Shown: positions 9,481 through 21,684 of the stretch, one piece after another | Numbering within the stretch: the stretch's first letter is position 1 | Layout of the letters: each line of letters begins with the position of its first letter | Source: Epiperipatus broadwayi | Taxonomy: Eukaryota > Onychophora > Udeonychophora > Euonychophora > Peripatidae | DNA: 64,000 nt | Assembly (NCBI GenBank): GCA_028023455.1 | Contig: JAQFVV010000503.1 | Location: forward strand, 122,001-186,000 | Direction of reading: 5' to 3' | Notes under the pieces: generated by a model | The model's database searches: none | Seen by the model: the letters and a program-made list of their open reading frames with translations, nothing else | What the model was told of the DNA's origin: nothing | Made by a program: the position numbers and the translations under genes

Positions 9481-11100
9481 TAAATCATGATTTAAAGAAT
9501 GTATTAATATTGTGAATGTGGCATATTATAATTTTGGTTTAGGAATAATATTCAAAAAAATTATAAATCCTTTATTAACCAGTGATAAAAGAAAAATTGC
9601 CATCAACTTGTAGCACAAAAATGAGACAACTTAAATATCTTTTTATGTGCAAAAGTGAACTTAGTTGCTAATGTGCAACATGCACTTCAATGTAGTTATG
9701 TTCTTTTAACAAGATAGTATATTTCATTGAAGTGATGTAACTATTGAAACTAGATTAGTTACATATTGTGCTGCTGTTTTATCTCATTTTCTCTGTGAAT
9801 ATAATCCTTGGATATCTCAATGGCTGAACATAAATTTATTATAAAAACTTCATTTAAAATTTATAAAAGTACAATGACAAGATCATTAGACCAATCAATA
9901 TGATCTTCATCTTGTTCAACTGTCATACAAGAAATCCATTATTGTAAAATTACATTACCATTAGACTAGTCATAAATTTTATTGTGATTGAGCATAGTTT
10001 TATAAGCGGGGCAGACTCAGATTATATATTTCCTTAAAGACATTGTAATGAAGAACAATATCAATTTCTTTTATTGGGAAGATATGTCTAAGAATGGACA
10101 GCTATAATTACTGACATAATGATGGCATAGCTTGTACTAGGTGTTACTATTAAATGGAGAAAGTTGCTACTATTTATAGAAAATTTAATTATAGAAAAAT
10201 TTAAAATACTGTATTGCAAAATATTATATAAACAAAATAATGGACCAGTTTATATTTATGTGTGTGCTTATTTGTGTATTATTTTATTGTTTATGTATTG
10301 ATTTGTTTAGTAGTGAAAACAAATGTTTTTAGTATACAATTGTTATATCATTGTTGTTATTGTTATTACTTCCTTTCTTTTTTGTATCTTGAAGTTGGAA
10401 TGACCATACTCAAATGGCTGATGATGATGTAGGAGTGTATTATAAATTATCTACATTTCATTAATTGTAATTGATGTTTTTATGTCAATAAATTGATGCA
10501 TTTAAACATGTAAAGAGAATATACAGCAATTGCGGAATTTAGAATTAATAAGTAGAATTACATTATATTTAAATAAACCAGATACAAAATTTAGTTTATT
10601 TCCATTTTATACAATTAACTTTTTGCTTTAGTTATGAAATGTAATTTGTCTGAATTAATTTAAACATAATATTTTATTAAAAATTTACATAAAATTAATT
10701 ATTTTCTTATTAAATCAAAACATATATTACTAGCAATAAAATCTGCATATTCATACATGTGAGTGAGTCTTCCACTCATCTGTAAAACTTTCCCGATTAA
10801 AAAATTGTATATTTTTAATTAATTTTTTTCTCATTATAATTTCTAATTTTTTTATTAAATGTTCTCTGATTTAACTTTATTATATTTAATAAATATAAAA
10901 AACTAATATACATTGAATTAATATCTTAAAAGAAAATTGTATAAAAACACGATTTTACTATATGGATGAAATAAATCTTTTATTCATTTCTTTTATTTAG
11001 TAATCTATTTCATTAAAAGACATGACATTTTTTTTGTATTACGTAAAGTAATTTATAATTAATGAATTCACTAATAGAAAATTTTATAAACATTAAACAA
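9481..11100. other. AT-rich non-coding stretch
   Basis: No frame, RNA gene or repeat boundary recognised. Confidence 0.45.
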
Positions 11101-11110
11101 TTATATATAT

Positions 11111-11250
11111 ATGTCATATTATTATTACTATTTGCGGGATATTCCGTGTAGTGAAAAAGCTAAATGCTGACGTTTCAGTACAATATCAAGTACCTTCCTC
11201 AGAGCGTCCTCTTTCTCAAATCATAACAAATAGTAATAATAATATGACAT
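11111..11250. repeat. Inverted repeat enclosing a hammerhead ribozyme
   Basis: Perfect 24-bp inverted arms (11111-11134 and 11227-11250) enclose 92 bp that contain a hammerhead on the minus strand. Short TA runs flank the unit at 11103-11110 and from 11278. It may be a very short fold-back retrozyme remnant. Confidence 0.75.
11163..11208 (-). ncRNA. Hammerhead ribozyme, GAAACGTC type
   Basis: On the minus strand CTGAGGA (11196-11202) is followed by a stem II hairpin (AGGTAC with GTACT, one bulged G), GAAA (11173-11176), a minimal stem III (ACGT) and C17 at 11169. Cleavage is predicted between 11169 and 11168. Stem I starts GCT/AGC next to the core. This combination of GAAACGTC and a minimal stem III is a widespread form of type I hammerhead in animal retroelements. 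All catalytic core positions are intact. Confidence 0.75.
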
Positions 11251-11277
11251 CTTTTATCCGTGAAAACATTAGAATTA

Positions 11278-11318
<41 letters not shown>
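11278..11318. repeat. (TA)n-(TG)n compound microsatellite
   Basis: About 24 bp of TA followed by about 16 bp of TG. It causes the apparent IYIYIY-VCVCV open frames here. Confidence 0.95.
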
Positions 11319-12694
11319 CAATACTTGGGGAGTAGGTATGCAATTATCTAAAGAAAAATTCAGGAATTTTTCACTTAGTCAATCAACTAATTATTTATTG
11401 ATGATGAGTGTATACGCATGTGAGCATAAACTAAAGAAGAGTGGAGTAATTCACAAAAAGTCATAGATAATTTTATAAATTTAATACATTTATCACAAGG
11501 AGTACAATTTTAATTAGACTCCACTAATGAATTATAGATGTTTTATTTCCACACGTGCTAAGTCTATCGTTTAACTTTATATTTTCTATAAACATATGCA
11601 TGTAGTCACACATAAGTATGTTTTATACGAGTTGTAAAAGTATTCACTTTAAAACTTAAGGTTTTTTTTTTTTTTTAAAAATGAGGAAAAGATTTTAATT
11701 CAGTTTCTGATACACTTTTATTTTAAAATTGATTTGATTATTTATCTTTTCAGAATTTCATTTGATATACTACATGCAATAAATTAACTCTTCATGCTTG
11801 AAATAACTTTGAGAAGAATTAATCTCCCATAAGAATTTATTTGCATAAAACAAACAACTACAAAACCTTGAGTCTATTAGAGGGAACTGATTGCATTATT
11901 GGTTTCAACAATTTTCTTAAGACATTACTTTAACTTAGATTTAATTTGAGTCTATCTGGATTACAAATATCCATTCAACCTGTAAGAATATACCTCACAT
12001 ACCTTCCTTAAGCTGTTCATCATCAACAACTAATGAACAATAAACATTTACACAACAATCACTTGCTGCCTGATATACAGAGTAATTTCATCAACATAGA
12101 CATTAAATAGTTGAGTCAGCATCGACAATAATATTACCAGTCTAGGGTCATGTCTGAATATTCTTGAATTAAATATCTAGGTGTCTATCAGCACGTATAT
12201 GGATATAAGAAAATACATAATAAGAGATCAACAACTTTCTTAATATATATATATATCATCCAAGCATATTCATTAAGATCATGACTACCATGTAACATAT
12301 TGTGTCAGATACCTCCATGACATTGCAAAATACTAATGACTTTTTAATACAATAATCTCAGTATAAAATGAAAAACCAGGTATATCCAATGGAAATTCAC
12401 AGCAGTAAAATGGTCACCTCCACCCATCATCAACCATGAACACTAAGGTTTATTCAGTACTCGCTCTCACAGGTTCACTAAATTGTTATTCATAATGATA
12501 TTGATCAATTATAAATATATTTACCTTGTTCACAATAAATTTAGTGGAATCCTACCAGCCACCATCAAATTATAAATTGTTTATATTTAAGTATAAAATA
12601 CAATTAAAATACACAAACTTTAGATTCACATTATTAAAATTCTTTACGCTTTAAACCTAATATTGGTTAACTGTACAGTTGAAATATCCTGAAA
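11319..12694. other. AT-rich non-coding stretch
   Basis: No supported feature. Confidence 0.45.
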
Positions 12695-12999
12695 TTACAT
12701 TATAAAATTAATAATAGTAATAATAAAAAGTCAGATGTCACATGACTTATATATAGCTTGCACTTACAAATTTGTAAAATTAAGAGCGTGCTAATAGCTC
12801 TAAACAAGCTTTTTTTTATTTATTTATTTATGATAAATGCTACTACAAGAGAAGGCATTCAAATCTGGGGATGGGGACAATCCAAGATAAAAATGATTTG
12901 AATGCCTTTTCTTGTAGTAGCATTTATCATAAATAAATATAAAAAAAGCTTGTTTAGAGCTATTAGCACGCTCTTAATTTTACATTATAAAATTAATAA
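12695..12999. mobile_element. Fold-back insertion of retrozyme-like subfamily A with target-site duplication
   Basis: A minus-oriented partial unit (about 12721-12865) is joined to a plus-oriented partial unit (12866-12980). The plus copy starts TGGGGATGGGGACAATCC, which is exactly the first base after the predicted ribozyme cleavage site. The minus copy lacks about the first 29 bases of the unit. The pair is flanked by a 20-bp direct repeat (12695-12714 and 12980-12999). The first few bases of that repeat may belong to the element on the right, so the duplication is between about 14 and 20 bp. The structure therefore inserted as one piece. Confidence 0.82.
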
Positions 13000-13860
13000 A
13001 CTAAAAAATATATAAGGCTTTTAATAGATTTTAGAATAAATGGTAAGAAGTTTTATCCCTACAACATTAAAATTCAATATTACAGTTATAATATCATTTA
13101 GAACCTTTGAAAACAAATAATGGTGAATTTTAATCATCAATGACTATCATCCATCCCCTTCTTAAAATCAAATATTAATATTGCCTCATTTTCATTTTAA
13201 TTAGCAACCTATAATATACACATCATACAATATAACACAAAACATATATATAATGATTAAATATAACATACATACATATATATATATAATAAACCAATGC
13301 ACATTCTTTAACTTCACATAATCTAGTACCAGATACCCAAAATAATATGCAATACTTAAAATACATTCAGCATTTACAGTTCGAATATTATTAAGTTCTT
13401 GCTTTCTATTTCTATGTTCTCATTGCCATATAAATATTCCTATAAAAAGCTTACATATCCAAATATCTTCAGTTAGCCACCCATAATTTATGAAGTACAA
13501 ACTTCACCGAATATTTCATACCTCCAAATAACTCCTAATATGATTAAACAATAATAGAGTCTTCTGCTGGAAAATAAATTCATCATTCTTGGTTTCTTTA
13601 TCACCCAATAAATCACCATGTTAAATGAAGATTTTCTTCATGATAATATTCTAAGTGACTTTGGTTTATTTCTTTATCTTTTATCAAATATATAATTTTA
13701 CATTTCTATTAATAGCTGGATTTTTTGAATAGTCAACATATCCAAATAAACATTAACGATGTCATGAATAATTTAATGAATAATTTTATCTTAGTGACAA
13801 GAAAATCCAAAATATATTATGTATATAATTTCCAATTCCACTCACAATTGAAAATTTAGG
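13000..13860. other. AT-rich non-coding stretch
   Basis: Nothing recognised. Confidence 0.4.
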
Positions 13861-13867
13861 ATTAATT

Positions 13868-13877
13868 CCAAAAATCA

Positions 13878-13913
<36 letters not shown>

Positions 13914-13921
13914 TGATTTTT

Positions 13922-13980
<59 letters not shown>
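13868..13980. repeat. Palindrome around (TA)n, followed by a second (TA)n
   Basis: Arms CCAAAAATCATTAA and its complement (starting 13868 and ending 13923) surround a TA run. A second TA run continues to 13980. Confidence 0.9.
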
Positions 13981-13982
<2 letters not shown>

Positions 13983-14100
13983 TAGCATCAACAAATTTCT
14001 TAATTAAAAAAAATGAAATGATTTTATCTGAGTAGTAAAGATGTTTGAAGCACAATATATATTTTAGGGACTTCACTAACAACAATAAATTTATACTTAA

Positions 14101-14104
14101 GTAT
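14101..14104. repeat. Target-site duplication, left copy (GTAT)
   Basis: GTAT directly precedes LTR1. The same four bases follow LTR2 at 21681-21684. Confidence 0.8.
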
Positions 14105-16692
14105 TGAAGCAGTCAGATCTGAGTTCGATCCTAGCTTCATGTTATTTAGTCGTAAATTCATTTCAAACCCTAATACTAACCTTAAATTTCCGATGCAATG
14201 GGGCTTTATACGTTCAATCCACACTAATTTCCATAATGAATAACTTATTTCAAATGCGTAGTAAAATTAATTAGTTTAGTTTAAAATTGATCAATTCTCT
14301 AAATAAATTCATGATAAAATATTCATGAATTTATATATATTAAATTGCGTGGATTGTGCGTATATATATTTGTAAATATTAAATATATATAATTGTTCGA
14401 AAGTTTCATTGCGTCGGGAATACTTGTTTTTTTCACCTTTAAATAATTTGTAAAGTTTCGTTAATTAAAAGCTACATTCCTTCGATAAGCTTTAAAATTC
14501 TTAAAAACAATAGTAAAGTTTTATGAATTGGAAAAAGATAAAGATTCATTTTTCTAATTAAATCATTTTCAGATTTTAAGAATTCATTTTCAATTAGAGA
14601 AGGAATTCAAGTTAATTAGTTTGAAAGCCTTATCGAAGGAATGTATTTGAAAACAACTAATTATAAAAAAACACATTGATAATAAAATGAGCGCTAGCCA
14701 GAAGGCATCAGTGAACAGTATATATAGCCCTGAAAAGTCAGGAGAAAAAAAACTAGCTTTGTTGTAGAGTAGTACAGTGAACTCTGTGCACATAAAGATT
14801 GTATTTCATCATGATAGAGGGCTAGAACATCAGGAATCTGGCTATGGTTCCTAAAGTCCCGAGAAATCTTCAATGGAGCTGCTGAACCTTTTTCCGGACC
14901 GATCATTCTGCTAAAATTATGAAAGCTACTAAAATACTGTTCCAGTAGTCAACCAATGATGCCTATGTTTTCAACAACTTGGAGGTGCAACTTAAGGACC
15001 AGCGGAAGGGGTAATATATTTCTATAATGAACGTTAAACTTTCTGGCCAGTTCGAACTTTATTTTACACTCCTCCTTTTTAAGAGCTCTTTATTCTTTAA
15101 TGTAACAATTTTTATAAAACCTTTTATTCATGCTACTGTAAATCTATCTCGTAATTCTTTAAATCTCTAGTCTTTAAACTTTTTCTTTTCTTACTTGGCG
15201 GTTCATTTAATATATATATTTGTGTGCTTTAATGTCGTATTTAAAATTATATGCCAATAATCTTTCGACTCGATGAGCTCCTTGGTTCCATTTGCCTCAT
15301 GCAAATAATATAACATTAATTTTAAATAGTAATTCTCGCCCATTAGAACTAGATTTATAAGTTCTATCAATCATCGAGTCAAAAGAAAATATTACATGTT
15401 TACTATTTTTACATTAGCTAATAATAAATTATTAGCTCCGTTTTAATCTATGCCCCAGCTATTTTTTGTATTCACCAATATGTATTTATTCTAATATAAT
15501 CTTTAAATGTTTTTATTGCAAACCGGGTCGATAAAGGGTTAAATATATTTTAATTCAACTTTTGTTAGTTTGTATTAATATTCAGGAAGAGCACGATAAT
15601 TAGGGCATAATTAATATAGTTTATAAATGTTTTAAAATAGTTCGATAAAAGCTCGTTTGACTTTAATTAATTGGTCAAGTCATCACGTAGAGCATTCTAC
15701 ATGGGTTTTATTTTTCAACGATGACCATCAAGTCATCATCATCGAACGTTGCTGACGCAGGGCAATCTTCCGCTCCGTTAGGCTGGTCGGTGATCATATT
15801 CTCTTATTTAAATTTCTCAAGGAAGAAAGTACTTCCTTTCGTATTCATTAGTCAAAGGGCGTAAGACTTGTTAGATGCAAGCCGCCATAGGACTTCGATC
15901 ATCGACTAGCGATCGTATTTCAATTTTACTCTCTGCCTCGTAAGCCGCCAGTACCGTTGCCTCTTTGTTCCGGTAAAACCTGCTCCATGCTCGTAATTCG
16001 TGATGAAGTGATTTAAATTAAAGTCGAACAAATTCTCAAATATATTATTAATTAAATAAGTTTCAAATCAATTTTAATGTTATGCCCTAAAATTACGTTT
16101 TGCTCTTCATGAATAGATTCCCGAATGTGAAATATAAATCTCACATTCCACCGTAATAAAATTAGAGCAATCATTTCCGTTCTAAATGAGTACCTTTATC
16201 TGCCTTTATATTTCTCGTTGGGGGCATAGACATAGAATTCCATGCTGTGTGATACTTGTTGGCATATGATAAGGACCGCCATTATTATTATATTTGTAAA
16301 TTCTCTTAAAGACTAGAGATAAGTAATGCATTCTATATTTTATTGAAACGAAACAAATTATTCTTATTAAATATTTTCTAACATACTTGGTTTCTTAGTT
16401 CATCATTCTTTTTATAATTATTTAAATGTTAATACTCGCTGTCTGTGTTGGCAACCCGAACATACATATGATTCGATTTTAAAAAAAGTATTTAAAGTAT
16501 TTTAATTCTTAGATCTTAGTGTCAGTTCAGGAGTCTCTAGTCCTCACCAACCGTTGAGCTAGTTCTTGGCGCATAGCACTGTGCCGTCGATTTCTGCTAT
16601 CTGAGCTGTTGAGTTGGGTTTGAATTCAGTTTTGGTTCAGCTGAGTTTGAATCCGATTTGACTTGCGGTGGTGGTGGGTTTCGACCGGTACA
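14105..16692 (+). repeat. 5' LTR (2588 bp)
   Basis: It starts TGAAGCAGTC and ends CGGTACA. It is nearly identical to 19089-21680. The open frames inside it have no protein similarity and recur in both LTRs, so they are incidental. Confidence 0.92.
16489..16527 (+). promoter_or_regulatory. Candidate LTR core promoter
   Basis: A TATA-like TATTTAAAG (16489-16497) lies about 35 bp before an initiator-like TCAGTT (16522-16527). The same pair occurs in the second LTR. If this is the start of R, U3 is about 2.4 kb and R-U5 about 170 bp. Confidence 0.45.
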
Positions 16693-16712
16693 TGGTTATG
16701 TTTTTGGCTGCC
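16693..16712 (+). promoter_or_regulatory. Candidate primer-binding site
   Basis: TGGTTATGTTTTTGGCTG directly follows the LTR-terminal CA. TGG matches the CCA end of a tRNA. The tRNA identity was not determined. Confidence 0.55.
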
Positions 16713-18137
16713 CAATCGTTGTGGCTCGACTTAATAAACCCCACACATGCCCTGGAGATTAGAATTGTGATTTTAGTTACTCAGTTAATTGAAATCCCAA
16801 TAAAGTAAATGTTTCTGTAGAGTGATATTTTTTAAAAAAAAGTGTTATATATATACTGAAATGATTTAATAAATTAAAATATCATTTTCTAATTCTTTCT
16901 TATAAAAATGTTTTCAAGATTATTTTTTTTAAATGTTCGTTCAGTAAAAGATTCGTTAGTTAAAATAATTATTCATATGTATATATATTAATTATACGTG
17001 TACTATATCAGTATATATATATTATACGTTTGTGTTATACGCGTTCGTGACAATAGGAAAAATATCGTTAGCAAAGTAGTAAGAGTCCATAGATCAAAGC
17101 ATTGGGGTAAAAATAAATGAAATGTTTTTCTGTGTCAAAATTAATTATGTTTATCTCAGTTGTTATAATTAAAAATATCCAATATGATATCATAAAAGTC
17201 TTAATTTCAAAGTATTGCTTGCTAGCATATATATTAAATGTTCGCTCCGTATTTTTAGTAGTCTCAAAGTAGGCGAAGACCTTCAAACTGGGAATTATCT
17301 GTCAAGCGGTCCGATGCAGTGTGACATTACGCTTTAATGACAATAATTTCTAGAGTAACCTCAAAGCAGGTGAAGACCCTTTGTGTACACCAAGCAGCCA
17401 GATGCAGTTGGCAAAATGCTTAAATGGTTTGCACGCTTTCATGCTAGCAAGATTTAGAATAATATCACCAATAAAAGTTCTTGTAATATTAATTTTGACA
17501 TTTCTTTGTGTGTGTGAAGCCTCATGCTTAGTAATATTTAAACTCCTATATTTAAACTCAGGTCAGGAACGCGTTATCTGTTATTCATTAATAAATATTC
17601 ATCATCAATTCAATTGTTTTATCAAAAATTAAGTCAATCATATGTGGTTTGGGGGTCAATGGGTTATATCACATGCCCTATTGATTTCATTTTGCTCACT
17701 GGCGCCCATATAAATAAATTTGTCAGCAAATTTGATTGTCAGCACAGTAGTGGGTCAATCGCCATAATAAAAACCAAGTATGTCCAATACAGAATTATTT
17801 GTTCTACCTGCTAATACATAATATTTGTATATCACTGTATAGTTTTTTTTTCAGACATGGGAGAACAGAACAGTTGAACAAAGGGAAAGTGAATAATGTT
17901 TTTTCTTATATTTAATATTTTAGAATAAAATACATGTCTCACTCAAAGAGTTAATATAAAGAGCTAACTAAGAAAACGTAGGTAAACCAAAAAAAAGGCA
18001 GATTACATAGATTGGGGAAATAATATGCAGCAGCTGGTGAAGATTGGGACAATGGACCTGTAGTCAGATACCTAGTTAAAATTACTGAAGAGAAAAAATA
18101 TTTTAAGCATACAGAGAGTACTCTAAGTGAATTCACG
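16713..18137 (+). other. LTR element interior upstream of gag
   Basis: A leader of about 1.4 kb with no supported coding region. Short frames at 17381-17632 and 17614-17814 have no recognisable domain. Confidence 0.45.
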
Positions 18138-18815
18138 TTGTTCATTATATTGATTGTTTATTACATTATTTTCTTATTTTCAAAAATGGGAAAAGACACT
18201 TTACAAACGATCCTTAGAGAAATGAGAGAAGATCGAAAGGTACTGATGATAATGATGGAAAGGCTGGTAAGGCTCGAGGAAGCACAAGGCATCCAAGCCA
18301 ACTCAAACCCAGAGAATGTAAAGCTTCAGCAAGACATAAATCCCTCTGAAGCCCCAAAAATAGATGATGAAGATGATCAGGCCACACCAAAGGAAGTTGT
18401 GGATAGCAAGGAAAATGACAGTGGTGAGGATGAGTCCAGTTACGAAACAGTGGAGGAAGCTGATATAGATACAGAAAAAGAAAAAGATGTTCAGACCACT
18501 AGTCCAATGAAACTAAAAGTGGAAATGGGACAGATGATGAGTCCTCAACTTAGTATGAAGAAGTTACAGACGCCAATGCCTGGATCCTTGATACAGATTC
18601 AAATTTTCAAAGATGACCCAGGAGAGAACCCCATCGCTCATCGAGATAATATTAAAGAATTGTTTTTTGTGCATTCGGTCGCAGAAAAGGCCATAGAATT
18701 AATGACAGCAATAGACTATGGGAACTTGACGACAACCAGGGAAGACCGGGACTATGACCATTACAATGCCAGACAGTTAAAACAATATGTACCACCTGAT
18801 CCAGGGAAACAGTAA
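18138..18815 (+). CDS. Gag-like protein of the LTR element
   Basis: The frame opens at 18138. The likelier start is the Met at 18186, which follows AAA and skips a hydrophobic run that does not fit a gag. The predicted protein is about 209 residues. It has a charged helical N-terminus (L-x-E-M-R-E-D-R-K, R-L-V-R-L-E-E, probably coiled coil), then a long acidic stretch rich in Asp, Glu, Ser and Thr. Near the C-terminus an IQIFKDDPGENPIAH run aligns by eye with IQIFSGHQGEAPMEH in the gag of the 56-63 kb element, where a capsid-like domain begins. It ends soon after, without the rest of the capsid region or a zinc knuckle, so it is probably truncated by a frameshift or stop. Gag proteins package element RNA into particles. 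The call rests on position, composition and this one motif. Confidence 0.6.
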   Translation: MFIILIVYYIIFLFSKMGKDTLQTILREMREDRKVLMIMMERLVRLEEAQGIQANSNPENVKLQQDINPSEAPKIDDEDDQATPKEVVDSKENDSGEDESSYETVEEADIDTEKEKDVQTTSPMKLKVEMGQMMSPQLSMKKLQTPMPGSLIQIQIFKDDPGENPIAHRDNIKELFFVHSVAEKAIELMTAIDYGNLTTTREDRDYDHYNARQLKQYVPPDPGKQ

Positions 18816-19073
18816 GATAAACTGTAGAAACAGATATATATATACAGAAGACCAAGTGACATGACCATAGGAAAATGAGACTTGATAAACGGACCGAGTT
18901 TTTAAACTTATTATAAGCTGAATATTCAAAAAAATTGATCGTAGTGAGACATGTATAATTGTTGTAGTTGGGCAGGTTATATTACTCACGCTCATGCTGT
19001 TCTCCCAGAGTCTATACACTTATGCAACTATATCCTGCGTAAGTAAAGTCATTTTTTTTCATTGTTTTTTTTT
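18816..19073 (+). other. LTR element interior, 3' remainder
   Basis: A short stretch between gag and the polypurine tract with no pol coding capacity. It includes T-rich runs. Confidence 0.5.
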
Positions 19074-19088
19074 TGAAGTGAAAAGAAA
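19074..19088 (+). promoter_or_regulatory. Polypurine tract
   Basis: GAAGTGAAAAGAAA lies directly before LTR2, where second-strand priming is expected. Confidence 0.75.
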
Positions 19089-21680
19089 TGAAGCAGTCGG
19101 ATCTGAGTTCGATCCTAGCTTCATGTTATTTAGTCGTAAATTCATTTCAAACCCTAATACTAACCTTAAATTTCCGATGCAATGGGGCTTTATACGTTCA
19201 ATCCACACTAATTTCCATAATGAATAACTTATTTCAAATGCGTAGTAAAATTAATTAGTTTAGTTTAAAATTGATCAATTCTCTAAATAAATTCATGATA
19301 AAATATTCATGAATTTATATATATTAAATTGCGTGGATTGTGCATATATATATTTGTAAATATTAAATATATATAATTGTTCGAAAGTTTCATTGCGTCG
19401 GGAATACTTGTTTTTTTCACCTTTAAATAATTTGTAAAGTTTCGTTAATTAAAAGCTACATTCCTTCGATAAGCTTTAAAATTCTTAAAAACAATAGTAA
19501 AGTTTTATGAATTGGAAAAAGATAAAGATTCATTTTTCTAATTAAATCATTTTCAGATTTTAAGAATTCATTTTCAATTAGAGAAGGAATTCAAGTTAAT
19601 TAGTTTGAAAGCCTTATCGAAGGAATGTATTTGAAAACAACTAATTATAAAAAAAACACATTGATAATAAAATGAGCGCTAGCCGGAGGCATCAGTGAAC
19701 AGTATATATAGCCCTGAAAAGTCAGGAGAGAAAAAAGGCTAGCTTTGTTGTAGAGTAGTGCAGTGAACTCTGTGCGATATAAAGATTGTATTTCATCATG
19801 ATAGAGGGCTAGAACATCAGGAATCTGGCTATGGTTCCTAAAGTCCCGAGAAATCTTCAATGGAGCTGCTGAACCTTTTTCCGGACCGATCATTCTGCTA
19901 AAATTATGAAAGCTACTAAAATACTGTTCCAGTAGTCAACCAATGATGCCTACGTTTTCAACAACTTGGAGGTGCAACTTAAGGACCAGCGGAAGGGGTA
20001 ATATATTTCTATAATGAACGTTAAACTTTCTGGCCAGTTCGAACTTTATTTTACACTCCTCCTTTTTAAGAGCTCTTTATTCTTTAATGTAACAATTTTT
20101 ATAAAACCTTTTATTCATGCTACTGTAAATCTATCTCGTAATTCTTTAAATCTCTAGTCTTTAAACTTTTTCTTTTCTTACTTGGCGGTTCATTTAATAT
20201 ATATATTTGTGTGCTTTAATGTCGTATTTAAAATTATATGCCAATAATCTTTCGACTCGATGAGCTCCTTGGTTCCATTTGCCTCATGCAAATAATATAA
20301 CATTAATTTTAAATAGTAATTCTCGCCCATTAGAACTAGATTTATAAGTTCTATCAATCATCGAGTCAAAAGAAAATATTACATGTTTACTATTTTTACA
20401 TTAGCTAATAATAAATTATTAGCTCCGTTTTAATCTATGCCCCAGCTATTTTTTGTATTCACCAATATGTATTTATTCTAATATAATCTTTAAATGTTTT
20501 TATTGCAAACCGGGTCGATAAAGGGTTAAATATATTTTAATTCAACTTTTGTTAGTTTGTATTAATATTCAGGAAGAGCACGATAATTAGGGCATAATTA
20601 ATATAGTTTATAAATGTTTTAAAATAGTTCGATAAAAGCTCGTTTGACTTTAATTAATTGGTCAAGTCATCACGTAGAGCATTCTACATGGGTTTTATTT
20701 TTCAACGATGACCATCAAGTCATCATCATCGAACGTTGCTGATGCAGGGCAATCTTCCGCTCCGTTAGGCTGGTCGGTGATCATATTCTCTTATTTAAAT
20801 TTCTCAAGGAAGAAAGTACTTCCTTTCGTATTCATTAGTCAAAGGGCGTAAGACTTGTTAGATGCAAGCCGCCATAGGACTTCGATAATCGACTAGCGAT
20901 CGTATTTCAATTTTACTCTGCCTCGTAAGCCACCACTACTGTTGCCTCTTTGTTCCGGTAAAACCTGCTCCATGCTCGTAATTCGTGATGAAGTGATTTA
21001 AATTAAAGTCGAACAAATTCTCAAATATATTATTAATTAAATAAGTTTCAAATCAATTTTAAGGTTATGCCCTAAAATTACGTTTTGCTCTTCATGAATA
21101 GATTCCCGAATGTGAAATATAAATCTCACATTCCACCGTAATAAAATTAGAGCAATCATTTCCGTTCTAAATGAGTACCTTTATCTGCCTTTATATTTCT
21201 CATTGGGGGCATAGACATAGAATTCCATGCTGTGTGATACTTGTTGGCATATGATAAGGACCGCCATTATTATTATATTTGTAAATTCTCTTAAAGACTA
21301 GAGATAAGTAATGCATTCTATGTTTTATGGAAACGAAACAAATTATTCTTATTAAATATTTTCTAACATACTTGGTTTCTTAGTTCATCATTCTTTTTAT
21401 AATTATTTAAATGTTAATACTCGCTGTCTGTGTTGGCAACCCGAACATACATATGATTCGATTTAAAAAAAAAAAGTATTTAAAGTATTTTAATTCTTAG
21501 ATCTTAGTGTCAGTTCAGGAGTCTCTAGTCCTCACCAACCGTTGAGCTAGTTCTTGGTGCATAGCACTGTGCCGTCGATGTCTACTATCTGAGCTGTTGG
21601 GTTGGGTTTGAATTCAGTTTTGAACCACCTGAGTTTGAATCCGATTTGACTTGCGGTGATGGTGGGTTTCGACCGGTACA
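19089..21680 (+). repeat. 3' LTR (2592 bp)
   Basis: Direct repeat of 14105-16692. Differences include small indels in A runs, a CT dinucleotide deletion near 20917, and a cluster of changes near 21620. Confidence 0.92.
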
Positions 21681-21684
21681 GTAT

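Larger units (their letters stand above)
14105..21680 (+). mobile_element. LTR retrotransposon with 2.6-kb LTRs, gag-like frame, no pol
   Basis: Two direct repeats of about 2590 bp bound a 2396-bp interior. The LTRs start TG and end CA. A 4-bp duplication (GTAT) flanks the element, TGG directly follows LTR1 as at a tRNA primer-binding site, and a purine run directly precedes LTR2. By a hand comparison the LTRs differ at roughly 30 positions, so they are nearly 99% identical and the insertion is recent. The interior carries a gag-like frame but no protease, reverse transcriptase, RNase H or integrase could be found. It is therefore non-autonomous, resembling a large retrotransposon derivative (LARD). 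The gag-like resemblance to the element at 56-63 kb suggests the Ty3/Gypsy group, but without pol this is tentative. Confidence 0.88.

Noticed and set aside
10415-10435. CTGATGATGATG as a hammerhead core
   Set aside because: No GAAA box or stem II follows; it is part of a TGA repeat.
14590-14906. Short minus-strand frames in the 2.6-kb LTRs, repeated at 19645-19893
   Set aside because: They recur only because the LTR is duplicated, and small indels break them between copies.
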